DNA of 64,000 bases, taken from Myxococcus stipitatus (GTDB lineage: Bacteria; Myxococcota; Myxococcia; Myxococcales; Myxococcaceae). The position numbers were made by a program, and so were the translations under genes. Positions within the stretch are counted from its first letter, which is position 1; the number at the start of each line of letters is the position of its first letter. The notes below the pieces were generated by a model. It was not told where the DNA came from. It did not search any database and worked only from the letters and a program-made list of their open reading frames with translations. This document shows positions 10,420 through 19,084 of this stretch, piece after piece. The stretch lies in contig NZ_CP102770.1 in the NCBI RefSeq assembly GCF_038561935.1, forward strand, positions 1,736,001-1,800,000, in the 5' to 3' direction.

Positions 10420-11538
10420 TCAGTCGAGCGGGAAGTCGCGCACTTCCTCGGACAGCCGTTGCAGGCGCGCGAGCTTCCGCGCATAGCGGTCCGTGCCGTT
10501 GCGCGTGTCGAACCGCGTGGCGATGTCCTTGGCCTGCTTGAGCATCCACGCGTGCAGCGCCGCCACCTCGTAGCCGCCGTCCTCGCGGTGCTCGGGGAAC
10601 GCCTTCGTCAGCCGCAGGCTCACCACGTCCCGGTCGCCCTCCATCTTCACCTGCTCCAGCAGGAAGGTGGACGCGACGAGGAAGAGGAACCGGTCGTTGA
10701 AGCTGCCGTGGTCCAGCGTCCACTCCAGGTGCTTCTCCACCAGCGAGAGCCCGCGCGCGAGGTTGCCCGTCAGCGTGAGGAACTCGATGTGGTCACCCAC
10801 GGTGGCCAGGAAGTCGCGGTTCTTCGACACCATGGGGTAGCCGCGCCGGTGCAGCTCCGCCGCCTGCTCGTAGTCGCCGAGCTTGAACAGCGGGTACAGC
10901 ATCGTGCCCAGCGTCAGGTGCGGAATCTCCGCGCACTTCACGCGCCCCTCGACGATGGGCTTCGCCTTGCGCAGCGCCAGCTCCCACTCGGCCTTCTCGA
11001 CGTGGTGGTCCAGCTCGTCATCCAGCTCGCACGCGCGGCAGTCCGTCAGGTGGTCCCGGGGCGCGGCGAGCCACGCTTCCCACAGGCGGTTCACCTCCTC
11101 GGGCGAGTCCCCCATGTCCCGGGCCGCCTGGTAGCGCAGCTTCAGCGCCGAGCGCTTGCCCGCGTTCACCCGCGAGAAGCACTGCTCGATGTCCTCCAGC
11201 GCGTCGGCGATCTGCTTGCGGGAGATGTGCGGGAACTCCTTGATGCGCCCCACCACCCACTTCTGCTTCCAGAGCAGGCCCTCCGGGTCGAAGCGCTCCG
11301 GGTCCTTCTTCTGCTGGCCCCGGCACCACGCGAAGGCCACCAGGGCCTTGTCCGGGTAGCCGCCGAAGGTCGCCGCGTCGATGAGGTCGTCGCGCAGCTC
11401 GTAGCCCAGGTCCACGTCGCCGTGCGCGTCCGCCATCCGCACCGCTTCTTCCAGCAGGCGCACCTTGCTCTCGCTGGCCTTCTGCCGGTTGGCCCGGTCC
11501 CTCAGCGCCTGGGCCTCCTCGCGCCAGTCACCCGCCAT
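10420..11538 (-). CDS. Helical-repeat (TPR-like) protein coupled to the Hsp90 gene
   Basis: A 372-residue soluble protein, predicted almost entirely helical. Repeated helix pairs (ALRDRANRQKASESKVRLLEEAVRM; YQAARDMGDSPEEVNRLWEAW; LGTMLYPLFKLGDYEQAAELHRRGY) resemble degenerate TPR units, though no single repeat is canonical. A CRACELDDELDHH stretch with a CxxC near residue 165 could bind metal. The ATG overlaps the stop of the upstream Hsp90-like gene by one base (ATGA), so the two are translationally coupled. Eukaryotic Hsp90 works with TPR co-chaperones, so a role as dedicated partner or client adaptor is plausible but inferred. I can assign no enzyme activity. Confidence 0.8.
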   Translation of the reverse strand: MAGDWREEAQALRDRANRQKASESKVRLLEEAVRMADAHGDVDLGYELRDDLIDAATFGGYPDKALVAFAWCRGQQKKDPERFDPEGLLWKQKWVVGRIKEFPHISRKQIADALEDIEQCFSRVNAGKRSALKLRYQAARDMGDSPEEVNRLWEAWLAAPRDHLTDCRACELDDELDHHVEKAEWELALRKAKPIVEGRVKCAEIPHLTLGTMLYPLFKLGDYEQAAELHRRGYPMVSKNRDFLATVGDHIEFLTLTGNLARGLSLVEKHLEWTLDHGSFNDRFLFLVASTFLLEQVKMEGDRDVVSLRLTKAFPEHREDGGYEVAALHAWMLKQAKDIATRFDTRNGTDRYARKLARLQRLSEEVRDFPLD

Positions 11539-13394
11539 CAGTGCAGACCTCCGGAGCTCGCGCCACCGTCATTCTCGCCACCCGTCCCGCCGCCCGCGCC
11601 GAGCTGCGCGGAGATGAGTCCCAACAAGCCCTGGTTCAACAGCGTCATCTCCTGTGCGCTCAGCGGGTGCTGCCCCAGCAACAGGGCCTGCACGTAGAGC
11701 ATTTCCACCGAGAGCTTCATCATCTTCCGGTCCGTCACCGCCGCCAGCCGCCGCACCACCGGGTTGTGCAGGTTGAAGCAGAGCTGCGCGGGCTCCGCGT
11801 TCGCCGCCGCCATGACGCCCTCCAGGACGCTGGCGTAGAGGTCGTCGGACTCGTCCCGGGCCCGCTCCACGTCTCGCCGGAAGCTGCCGTCCTCGTCCGA
11901 GCTGAAGAGCGTGGGCACCTCCGCGGGGAAGAACTTCTTCATCACCACGCCGCAGTGGAACGGGGCCAGCACCTGCTCGGCCGTGCGCAGGAGCGGGAAG
12001 ACGGCGTCGCGCTCGTCCATCGACAGCTCCTCGAAGCTCTGCGGCAGGTCGGCCGAGGAGAAGGGCTCCACCTGCGCATCCGGCATGACGCGCGACAGTT
12101 TCTCCAGCAGCGCGGCGTCGTGCGTGTATGCCGCGTTGATGATGCACAGGCCCTGCGCTCCCGCCACGCGCGCCACCTGCCGGAAGCCATCCAGCGTCGC
12201 GGTGTAGCGCACCACCGGATGCGCGCGGCGGTACTCCGTCAGCGTCGTCACACCCAGCGAGGTCTCGAACGGGAGCCAGCCGATGACGAGCCGGTAGAAG
12301 TCATCGTCGTCCAGCGCCAGGGCCTTCACGCTCAGCCCGTGCAGGCCAATCAGCCGCTGCAGGGAGCGAGGGTCCTCCTGCGCCAGGTCCATCAGGTACT
12401 TGCGCAGCCCTTGCCCCAGCGCCTCGCGGGCCTGGGCCAGCGCGTCGTCCTCGTAGAAGGACTCACGGCTGGCGGTGGGGCGCAGCGCGTTGGCGTTCAC
12501 CACGCACTTCACGAAGAAGGCCCACTCGGGCAGCAGGTTCTCCGCGCTCTCCGACAGCAGCATGTGCTTGAGGTACACGCGGTGCTTCTGCCGCGAGTTG
12601 AAGTTGGGCGAGATGGGCAGCACGAAGGCCACCCCGTCCACGTCGCCCGCCTGCGAGCGCAGGGGGATGCAGTCGATGAAGTCCGTGTCGAAGACCTCGC
12701 GCCCGTACTCGAGCAGCGCCTGCCGCCGCTCGGAGGCGCTGGCGTACTCGCGGCGCCACGGGGCCCCGTCCGAGTCCAGCCGCTCCTGCTCGCCGTTCAC
12801 CGTGAGCTGGATGGGGAAGGGCAGCAGGCTGCCGTAGTGGCGGGCAAGCGTGCGCACGCGCTCCGCGTTGAACCACTCCGCCATGTCCGGGCGGGCGACG
12901 AGGAACACCTGGGTGCCCGGCCGCGCCAGCGGATGCTCGGACTGCGTCACCGCGTAGGTGCCGTCATGCCGGCCGCGCCACTCGAGGGTGCGCCCGTCCC
13001 CGCGCGCCGAGCGGGTGACGAGCAGCAACTCGTCGCAGACCATGAAGCACGACAGGAGGCCGATGCCGAACTGGCCGATGAAGTCCTTGCGCCGGGCCTC
13101 CAGGGCCTCGCGCTTGGAGGACTCGCCGATGGTGGCCAGGAAGCGGTGGATCTCCTCCTCCGTCAGCCCCACGCCGTCGTCGCTGAAGACAAGGGTGGGT
13201 GGACCTCCATCCTGTTTCTCCACCAGCTCCAGCCGGACGGTGCCGGTGTGGCCGGGCTCCAGGTGCTGCCGCGCACGGATGGCGTCGGTGGCGTTCTGGA
13301 GCAGCTCTCGGAGGTAGACACCCGGGGAGCTGTAGAGGTGATGGGAAAGGAGGTCGATGACCCCGCGGAGGCTGACTTGGAATCGGTGGTCCAC
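11538..13394 (-). CDS. Divergent Hsp90-family chaperone (HtpG-like)
   Basis: An Hsp90/HtpG-family ATPase of 618 residues. The GTG at 13394 places the start at the family position (DHRFQVSLRGVIDLLSHHLY); the frame stays open upstream, but with unrelated composition. GHKL ATP-site motifs are present: ELLQNATDA (E30, N34), FSDDGVGLT in place of DxGxGM, and IGQFGIGLLSCFMV in place of GQFGVGFYSAFMV. The middle-domain catalytic Arg lies in RPTASRESFYED. The C-terminal half is quite unlike E. coli HtpG and ends in a Gly/Ser-rich GGGTGGENDGGASSGGLH tail. It overlaps the helical-repeat gene by one base. Actinobacteria carry similar 'HSP90 family' proteins beside TPR genes, as I recall. This is probably not the sole HtpG of the cell. 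Confidence 0.9.
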   Translation of the reverse strand: MDHRFQVSLRGVIDLLSHHLYSSPGVYLRELLQNATDAIRARQHLEPGHTGTVRLELVEKQDGGPPTLVFSDDGVGLTEEEIHRFLATIGESSKREALEARRKDFIGQFGIGLLSCFMVCDELLLVTRSARGDGRTLEWRGRHDGTYAVTQSEHPLARPGTQVFLVARPDMAEWFNAERVRTLARHYGSLLPFPIQLTVNGEQERLDSDGAPWRREYASASERRQALLEYGREVFDTDFIDCIPLRSQAGDVDGVAFVLPISPNFNSRQKHRVYLKHMLLSESAENLLPEWAFFVKCVVNANALRPTASRESFYEDDALAQAREALGQGLRKYLMDLAQEDPRSLQRLIGLHGLSVKALALDDDDFYRLVIGWLPFETSLGVTTLTEYRRAHPVVRYTATLDGFRQVARVAGAQGLCIINAAYTHDAALLEKLSRVMPDAQVEPFSSADLPQSFEELSMDERDAVFPLLRTAEQVLAPFHCGVVMKKFFPAEVPTLFSSDEDGSFRRDVERARDESDDLYASVLEGVMAAANAEPAQLCFNLHNPVVRRLAAVTDRKMMKLSVEMLYVQALLLGQHPLSAQEMTLLNQGLLGLISAQLGAGGGTGGENDGGASSGGLH

Positions 13395-13626
13395 GGCTGT
13401 CGCGACGTTAGCCCACGGAAAGGCCGGGGCGGAGCAGGAACCTGGCACTTTCGAGATTGCGGCGGCGGGCTCGCCAGGGCATTTGTCGGCTCTGGGGCAG
13501 GCGAGGTGCGCGGGCCCTTGAATGGCCGCCCGGACAGTGCCAAGCGGCGGCCCGGCCGAGGGAATGCCCCCAGAGGGCCCTCCGGCACAGTCACACCCAG
13601 GTCGTTCGACCCGAGAGAGGACAACC

Positions 13627-14463
13627 ATGCGAAACGAGCTCATGGCAGTCGCGGTGGGGGCATTGGTGGCGTTCACGGGAGTGGCGCGCGCGCAGGGCGC
13701 TCCGGCGGCCCCGGCGGCGAAGAAGGCCGATGCGGGGAAGCCCGCCGCCACCCAGGGCAAGACGGAGGCGACGTGGTGGGGTCACGCGGCCTTCGTGGTG
13801 CGCACGCCGGGCGGGGCGGTGATTGCCATCGACCCGTGGCTGAGCAACCCCAAGGCGCCCAAGGACGTGCCGCAGCCGGAGGCGCTGGACGCCATCCTGG
13901 TGACGCATGGCCACTTCGACCATGTCGGGGAGACGAAGGAGCTGGCGCAGAAGACGGGCGCGAAGGTGTTCGGCTCCTTCGAGCTGGTGAACCTGCTGGG
14001 CCTGCCGGAGGCGCAGGGCGTGGGGGCGAACCCCGGCGGCACGTTCAAGGTGAAGGACGCGACCATCCACCTGGTGGAGGCGGTGCACTCCAGCAGCTAC
14101 CAGACCGACCCGAAGCAGGCCCCGCAGTACGCCGGGGCGCCCATGGGCTACGTGGTGGAGATCGAGAAGGGCCCCACGCTGTATCACGCGGGTGACACGG
14201 GCGCGTTCGATTCCATGTCCCTCATCGCCACCCAGTTCAAGCCCACCGTGGCGATGCTGCCCATCGGCGGGCACTTCACCATGGGGCCCGCGGAGGCGGC
14301 GCAGGCGGCGCGGATGCTGAAGGTGCAGACGGTGGTGCCCATGCACTACGGCACCTTCCCGTTGCTCCAGGGCACGCCCGAGGAGCTGCGTGGCGCGCTG
14401 AAGAAGGTGCGCGGCTCGGCGAAGGTGGTGGACCTGGTGCCGGGGAAGGCCACGGCGCTGTAG
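13627..14463 (+). CDS. Exported metallo-beta-lactamase-fold hydrolase (UPF0173-like)
   Basis: A 278-residue protein. ATG 13627 follows a GAGAGAGGA ribosome-binding stretch and opens a signal peptide (MRNELMAVAVGALVAFTGVARAQG), so the mature protein is periplasmic or secreted. After a 25-residue Ala/Lys linker the MBL fold starts with WWGHAAFVVRTPGGAVIAID. The metal motif is THGHFDHVGE, and later ligands lie in YHAGDTGAFDSM and PMHYGTF. This pattern matches the UPF0173/UlaG-like hydrolase branch and not true beta-lactamases. UPF0173 proteins are usually cytoplasmic, so an exported version is unusual. The gene is divergent from the Hsp90 operon. A hairpin overlaps the stop codon. Confidence 0.88.
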   Translation: MRNELMAVAVGALVAFTGVARAQGAPAAPAAKKADAGKPAATQGKTEATWWGHAAFVVRTPGGAVIAIDPWLSNPKAPKDVPQPEALDAILVTHGHFDHVGETKELAQKTGAKVFGSFELVNLLGLPEAQGVGANPGGTFKVKDATIHLVEAVHSSSYQTDPKQAPQYAGAPMGYVVEIEKGPTLYHAGDTGAFDSMSLIATQFKPTVAMLPIGGHFTMGPAEAAQAARMLKVQTVVPMHYGTFPLLQGTPEELRGALKKVRGSAKVVDLVPGKATAL

Positions 14464-14481
14464 TCGCCAACCCGGGCGACT
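14462..14481 (+). terminator. Small hairpin at the end of the MBL-fold gene
   Basis: AGTCGCC (14462-14468) pairs with GGCGACT (14475-14481) around a 6-base loop, overlapping the TAG stop. It is short and has no T tract. Confidence 0.4.
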
Positions 14482-14642
14482 CTGTCCGGCGCGGTACTCT
14501 TCCGGACTCGTAGAAGTCCCGGTTCTCAAGCCGCTGACTCCGGGCCGTCAATCCCGGGGTGGGCGGGTGGAAACCCGAGGGCGGGTGGGTTACATCCGCC
14601 GGACTGCCACGCGCGGATGACGGTGGGTCCGGGGGTGTTCTG

Positions 14643-16031
14643 GTGTTGGATTTCAGCAAGGCGGGGTGGCTCGCTCCGCTCCTCAACGAGGCGGTCGCGG
14701 CCCACATGGGCGCGCCCGCTCCGGAGGAGACCGCCTTGCGACTGGGCACCGGGCGTGCTCGGGCGCGGGCGTATCTGCGCCGCACCTTGCGCGCCAGCGG
14801 GTTGCTCTACGGCACTCCGGCGGACCCTCCCTCGGTCGTGGACGCGGGCCTGGACCTGGAGCTCCAGGCCCGGGCGCAGGAGGAGCGGCTGTTCCACGCG
14901 GTGGTCCGCACGCTGGCCGTGATGGCGCTGGAGCTGGCGCGGCAGGTGGGCGCGCCGGAGAGCGCTCGGGTGGAGCAGCTGCTGGTCCTCTTCGCCGTGC
15001 TGTCCGGAGAGCTGGAGCTGGCCGAGTCGCTGGCGGAGCGGCTCTCCGCCGGCAAGCCCGTGACGAAGCGGCAGGTGGGGAAGGTGGAGGCGGCGCTGCG
15101 CAGGCGCGAGCCGACGCTGGCGGGAGACCCCGTCTACGGGCTGGTGCTGCACAACGGCGCGCAGTATGCGGACGCGCAGCTGTTCTGCCGGCAGGCCATC
15201 GACTACTTCGCGAGCGGGCGGTTGCTCCGGGAGCAGGCGCGGCGGCGGCTGCACTTCGCGGCGAAGCAGAAGGCGCTGCTGGTGGACGTGCTGACGGGCC
15301 TTGCGTGTGTGGACCGGCAGCCTGGGACGCCCGCGCGGCGGGCCATCCTCAAGCAGGTGGAGGACCTGCGGCTGCCGGCGGAGATTGCGTCGGAGCTGAA
15401 GGCGGCGGTGAAGCAGTCCTTCGAGCGGCGGCGCTCGGTGCGGGACGTGGTGCGCCAGGTGCGCAGCGTGGACCTGCGGCACTTCCTCTTGGAGCAGACG
15501 CTGCTGGCGGCGCTGGTGGATGGGCGGCGCACGCGGCGGGAGCGCGCGTTCATCGACGAGCTGGCGGACGCGCTGCACGTGCCGAAGGAGGAGCTGCGCC
15601 GGCTCGAGCTGGAGATGGCCGAGTTCTACGCGCGCCATCGCTCCGTCGTGGATGTGTTCACGGTGCGGGACGCGGCCAGCGCCATGGGTGACGACATGGT
15701 GGCGGGCATGCAGGAGGCGCTGGAGAAGAACTTCTACCGGCTGATGCAGGAGGTCCGCGAGACGGGGGACCTGGCGGTGCTGCTCACGAAGCTGGCCCGG
15801 CGACAGACGCTCACCGGGGATGAGCGGCGGCGCATGCGTGCGCAGCTCATCGACGTGGCCAAGGCGATTCCCGCGCTCGCCATCTTCGCGGCGCCGGGTG
15901 GCTTCCTGCTCCTGGCGGCGCTGGCCAAGGTGCTGCCGTTCAGCCTCTTGCCCAGCTCGTTCCAGGACGATGCCCCTGTCGCGCAGCCGGAGGACGGCGA
16001 GGACGCCGGCCCGGAGCGCGAGGCGGTGTGA
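14643..16031 (+). CDS. TerB-like / LETM1-like domain protein
   Basis: About 462 residues; GTG 14643 is my choice, with TTG 14646 and GTG 14559 as alternatives. Most of the protein is helical and Arg/Glu-rich. Residues 280-335 (LLEQTLLAALVDGRRTRRERAF and on to LHVPKEELRRLELEMAEFY) look like a TerB-type acidic helical domain. Residues 388-442 resemble the LETM1 core: a basic LTGDERRRMRAQLIDVAK helix, a hydrophobic IPALAIFAAPGGFLLLAAL segment and KVLPFSLLPSSF, the counterpart of the mitochondrial KLFPNMLPSTF motif. Mitochondrial LETM1 acts in inner-membrane K+/Ca2+ exchange and ribosome binding; Bacteroidetes have a TerB-LETM1 fusion. A membrane-associated ion-homeostasis role is inference. The tail is acidic (PEDGEDAGPERE). 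Confidence 0.75.
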   Translation: MLDFSKAGWLAPLLNEAVAAHMGAPAPEETALRLGTGRARARAYLRRTLRASGLLYGTPADPPSVVDAGLDLELQARAQEERLFHAVVRTLAVMALELARQVGAPESARVEQLLVLFAVLSGELELAESLAERLSAGKPVTKRQVGKVEAALRRREPTLAGDPVYGLVLHNGAQYADAQLFCRQAIDYFASGRLLREQARRRLHFAAKQKALLVDVLTGLACVDRQPGTPARRAILKQVEDLRLPAEIASELKAAVKQSFERRRSVRDVVRQVRSVDLRHFLLEQTLLAALVDGRRTRRERAFIDELADALHVPKEELRRLELEMAEFYARHRSVVDVFTVRDAASAMGDDMVAGMQEALEKNFYRLMQEVRETGDLAVLLTKLARRQTLTGDERRRMRAQLIDVAKAIPALAIFAAPGGFLLLAALAKVLPFSLLPSSFQDDAPVAQPEDGEDAGPEREAV

Positions 16032-16171
16032 GCGGGAGGGCCGGGCGCCTGGTCGCTGGCCCGTGTCGTCTCCGGGCGTGAGGGCGTGCCGTTGGCGAGG
16101 AGGGTCCCCACCTTGAGGGGACGGCTCCGGGCCCGGGTGCTTTCCGCCCTTGCTCCAGGGGAGGAGTGTCG

Positions 16172-16861
16172 ATGCGCGTACACGAGCGTGACGTGGAGGT
16201 CGGGGTCGCCGGCCGCCTGCTCTCGGGTCGGCTGTGTGTCCCGGAGCGGGCGAGCGGGCTGGTGCTCCTCGTGGGCGACGAGGACGGGCCGCTCGGGGCC
16301 CCCGTGCTCGAGGTCCTTCATGCCGCGGGCCTGGTGACGCTGGAGCTGGAGTGGCGCACGGCGGACGAGTCGCTGTCCGAGGACTGGACGGCGCGCGACG
16401 GCGCGCACGCGGAGCTCATCGCGTACCGGCTGGAGGTGGCTCGCGACTGGCTCCAGCGCGACGACGCGCTGTCCTTGCTGCCGGTGGGATATCTCGGCGC
16501 GGGGCTGGGGTCGGCCGCGGTGCTCGTCGCGGCGGCGCACCGGCCGCAGGGCGTGCAGTCGGTGGTGACGTTGGGTGGGCGGCCGGACCTGGCGGGCGTG
16601 TTCCTGTCGGAGGTGCGAGTGCCCACGCTGCTCCTGGCCGCGGGGGACGACGCGGACCGGGTGCGCCTGGTGCGCGGCGTGCTGACGGGGTTGGGCGATG
16701 CGACGCGCAAGGCGCTCCAGCTCGTCGAGGGCGCGAGCCGAGGGTTCCCCGAAGGGGAGCCTCGGGTCCGCGCGGCGCGTCTGGCGGCGGCCTGGTTCCT
16801 GGATTGCTTCCGCGCTGTCGCGGGGCCTGGCGTCGTGGAGTGGACGGGCGGGGACGTCTGA
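16172..16861 (+). CDS. Alpha/beta-hydrolase-fold protein lacking the catalytic Ser and His
   Basis: A 229-residue protein resembling dienelactone-hydrolase-like alpha/beta hydrolases. ATG 16172 is chosen for its spacing from GGGGAGGA at 16159-16165; a GTG two codons upstream is possible. The family's nucleophile elbow is GYFGASTGAAAAL; here it reads GYLGAGLGSAAVL, so the Ser is Gly. The acid region (VPTLLLAAGDDADRVRL) is kept. The family's GATHLFEE, carrying the catalytic His, reads GASRGFPE. With both catalytic residues gone, hydrolysis by the usual mechanism is unlikely, and the protein may bind a ligand or act as a structural partner. It lies between the TerB-LETM1-like gene and the FUSC transporter, same strand. 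Confidence 0.78.
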   Translation: MRVHERDVEVGVAGRLLSGRLCVPERASGLVLLVGDEDGPLGAPVLEVLHAAGLVTLELEWRTADESLSEDWTARDGAHAELIAYRLEVARDWLQRDDALSLLPVGYLGAGLGSAAVLVAAAHRPQGVQSVVTLGGRPDLAGVFLSEVRVPTLLLAAGDDADRVRLVRGVLTGLGDATRKALQLVEGASRGFPEGEPRVRAARLAAAWFLDCFRAVAGPGVVEWTGGDV

Positions 16862-16907
16862 TGCGCGCGGGTGGGGGCCTTCGTGAGCAACGGGAGTCCG
16901 TTGCTCG

Positions 16908-19028
16908 ATGAACACGCTCTGGCGCCACCTCGAGTCCGTGTTTCATGTGGAGCGCACGCGTCCCGCGTTCGGGGCGGGGCTTCGCGCCGCGCTCGCCGTG
17001 GGCGTGCCCATGGTCATCGCGGCGATACAGCATCTGCCCGCGGCGACCTGGGCGGGCATGGCGGGGCTCTTCGTCACGCTCGTCGACCGAGGAGGCCCCT
17101 ATCGAGACCGGGCCCTGTCCATGGGGGCCATGACGCTGCTGGGCGCGGTGATGGGGCTGGTCTCCGCGCTGCGCGGGTCCGACGGGTCCGCGGTCCTCTT
17201 CACCTGGGTCTGCGTCACGGCGTGTGGCTTTGCCCGCTCGTATGGAGACACGCCGGGGTTGATGGGCGTGGTGCTCGCCAACTACACGGTGGTGTCCCTG
17301 GCGCTCCCCGCGCAGAACCTGACGGACGCGCTCATCCGCTCGGGGTTGTTCATCCTCGGCGGCTTGTGGGCGATGACCCTGGCCCTGGTGCTGTGGCCCC
17401 TGCGGCCCTATCGCCCCGCGCGTGCGGCCATCGCCGTCTGCTACCGGCAGCTCGCGGACCGGGCGGAGGAGGTGGGGCGATGGCCGCTCGACGGTCCTCC
17501 CGCGCCCGTCAATGTCGTCGAGCTCGTGGACTGGGAGTCTCGCACCCGTCAGTCCTTGGAGGGGGCTCGCGATGTGCTTGCCTCCACGCGCCGCGCTCGC
17601 GCCGGGGAGAGTGACCGGGGCGAGCATCTGCTCGTCCTGCTCGAGGGCGCGGACGCCTTGCTCGCGCTGCTGGTGGCGCTGCCCGAGACGCTCGAGGTGG
17701 CGCCTCGCGAGCCTCGCTATCAAGCGCTGCGCGCGGAGATACACCGCGCCTTCGCGGAGCACGCGCGAGACCTCCGCCACATCGCCCTCGCGCTGGAGCG
17801 GGAGCGGCATGAGGCGTCTCCCTCGACGTGGAGCCCGGACCGGGCGCGTCGGGTGATGGCCTCGCTGTCGGAGGAGGGCGCGCTCTCCGACTCCGCGCGG
17901 GCGTCGTACTCGCATGCCATTGGCCTGCTGGTCCGGATGCGCGAGTACTCCGACGCGCTGCTGGATGTGGCCGACCACCTGGAGGACGGGCGCCCCGTCG
18001 AGCTGGACATGCCGGTGGGGCCGCATCCCGCCTCGCAGCGGAGCCGGCCGCTGCTGGAGCCTCTTCGCGACAACCTGGGTACGGACTCCGTCATCTTCCG
18101 CCATGCGCTGCGGTTGGGGGTCACGGCGGCGCTGGCGACGGCGCTCGTGCGGGTGCTGAAGCTGGACCATGGCTACTGGGTCATCATCACCGTCATCCTC
18201 GTGCTCCAGCCCTATTCGGGCATGACGTTCCGTCGCGGCCTGGAGCGCGCGGCGGGCACGCTGCTCGGAGGGGCGCTGGCGGCGGGGCTCGTCGTGCTGG
18301 TGCGCGAGCCGGCCGTGCTCCTCGTCGCCATCATGGCCTTCTTCGCCGTGGCCATCGCGGTGAAGCCCTTGAGCTTCTCCGCCTTCCAGGTGCTCCTCGC
18401 GCCCGCGCTGGTGTTGCTGGCGGAGATGCAGACAGGGGACTGGGAGCTCGCGGGCGTGCGCATCGCCAACACACTGTTGGGGGGCGCCCTGGCGCTCATC
18501 GGCGCGCGCCTGTTGTGGCCCAGCCCCGAGCACTCCCGGTTTCCCGAGGAGGTGGCCAGCGCGCTGCGCGCCGACCGCGACTACCTGCTGAGCGTCGCCG
18601 CCGCGCGCTCGGACTCCGAGCCGGAGGTGCGCGAGGCACGCCGCAAGCTGGGCATCCGGTTGTTGTCCGCGGAGGCGTCCTTCCAACGCCTGCTCACCGA
18701 GTGGCGAGGCTCTTCACGACAGCTCGAGCCCACCATGGCGCTGCTCGCGTATGCGCGTCGCTTCGGCGCGGCGGTGACGGCCGTGGCCGCGAGTCTGCAA
18801 TGGCATGGCCGTCAGGACTTGTCCCCGGTCGCCAGCTACGCGGGCAACGTGCTCGAGGACCTGGCGCTCGCGGTGGAGCATCGCCGCGTGCCTTCGCCGC
18901 TGCCCCGGAGCTGGGTCCAGCAAGAGGGCGCGGATGCGTTGTTCAGCACCCAGATGGACCGGCTGGTGCGTCAGCTCACCGTGCTCCACCACGCCACGGT
19001 GAGGGCCGCGCCGCAGCTGTCCTCGTAG
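16908..19028 (+). CDS. FUSC-family inner-membrane transporter
   Basis: A 706-residue protein with the FUSC (fusaric-acid resistance/YccS/aromatic-acid exporter) layout: an N-terminal membrane block (AALAVGVPMVIAAIQHLPAA through residue 165), a soluble helical domain (about 170-370), a second membrane block (LRLGVTAALATALVRVLKLD, VIITVILVLQPYSGMTFRRGLERA, then hydrophobic segments to about 540) and a cytoplasmic helical C-terminus. The YWVIITVILVLQP and FRRGLERAAGTLLGGALAA motifs are diagnostic. Such proteins export aromatic acids or related weak acids, often with a membrane-fusion partner; none is adjacent here. The ATG at 16908 lies 46 bp after the inactive-hydrolase gene. A strong hairpin ends the transcript. 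Confidence 0.9.
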   Translation: MNTLWRHLESVFHVERTRPAFGAGLRAALAVGVPMVIAAIQHLPAATWAGMAGLFVTLVDRGGPYRDRALSMGAMTLLGAVMGLVSALRGSDGSAVLFTWVCVTACGFARSYGDTPGLMGVVLANYTVVSLALPAQNLTDALIRSGLFILGGLWAMTLALVLWPLRPYRPARAAIAVCYRQLADRAEEVGRWPLDGPPAPVNVVELVDWESRTRQSLEGARDVLASTRRARAGESDRGEHLLVLLEGADALLALLVALPETLEVAPREPRYQALRAEIHRAFAEHARDLRHIALALERERHEASPSTWSPDRARRVMASLSEEGALSDSARASYSHAIGLLVRMREYSDALLDVADHLEDGRPVELDMPVGPHPASQRSRPLLEPLRDNLGTDSVIFRHALRLGVTAALATALVRVLKLDHGYWVIITVILVLQPYSGMTFRRGLERAAGTLLGGALAAGLVVLVREPAVLLVAIMAFFAVAIAVKPLSFSAFQVLLAPALVLLAEMQTGDWELAGVRIANTLLGGALALIGARLLWPSPEHSRFPEEVASALRADRDYLLSVAAARSDSEPEVREARRKLGIRLLSAEASFQRLLTEWRGSSRQLEPTMALLAYARRFGAAVTAVAASLQWHGRQDLSPVASYAGNVLEDLALAVEHRRVPSPLPRSWVQQEGADALFSTQMDRLVRQLTVLHHATVRAAPQLSS

Positions 19029-19038
19029 CGTGTCGCTC

Positions 19039-19068
19039 CCGCGAGCCTGTCCGTCGCGGCTCGCGGGT
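19039..19068. terminator. Bidirectional hairpin terminator between convergent genes
   Basis: CCCGCGAGCC (19039-19048) and GGCTCGCGGG (19059-19068) form a perfect 10-bp stem with a 10-base loop. It lies in the 56-bp gap between the ends of the FUSC gene (+) and the HEAT-repeat lipoprotein gene (-), so it can serve both. Confidence 0.7.
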
Positions 19069-19084
19069 TCATGCCGGAGGAAGC

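Noticed and set aside
13443..13461. Possible sigma-54 promoter (CTGGCACTTTCGAGATTGCG) before the MBL-fold gene
   Set aside because: GG and GC are 13 bp apart, not the strict 10 bp, so it cannot work as a -24/-12 element.
11541..14195. 884-residue plus-strand frame opposite the Hsp90 gene
   Set aside because: Antisense to motif-rich Hsp90 and continuing out of frame into the MBL-fold gene; no domain of its own.
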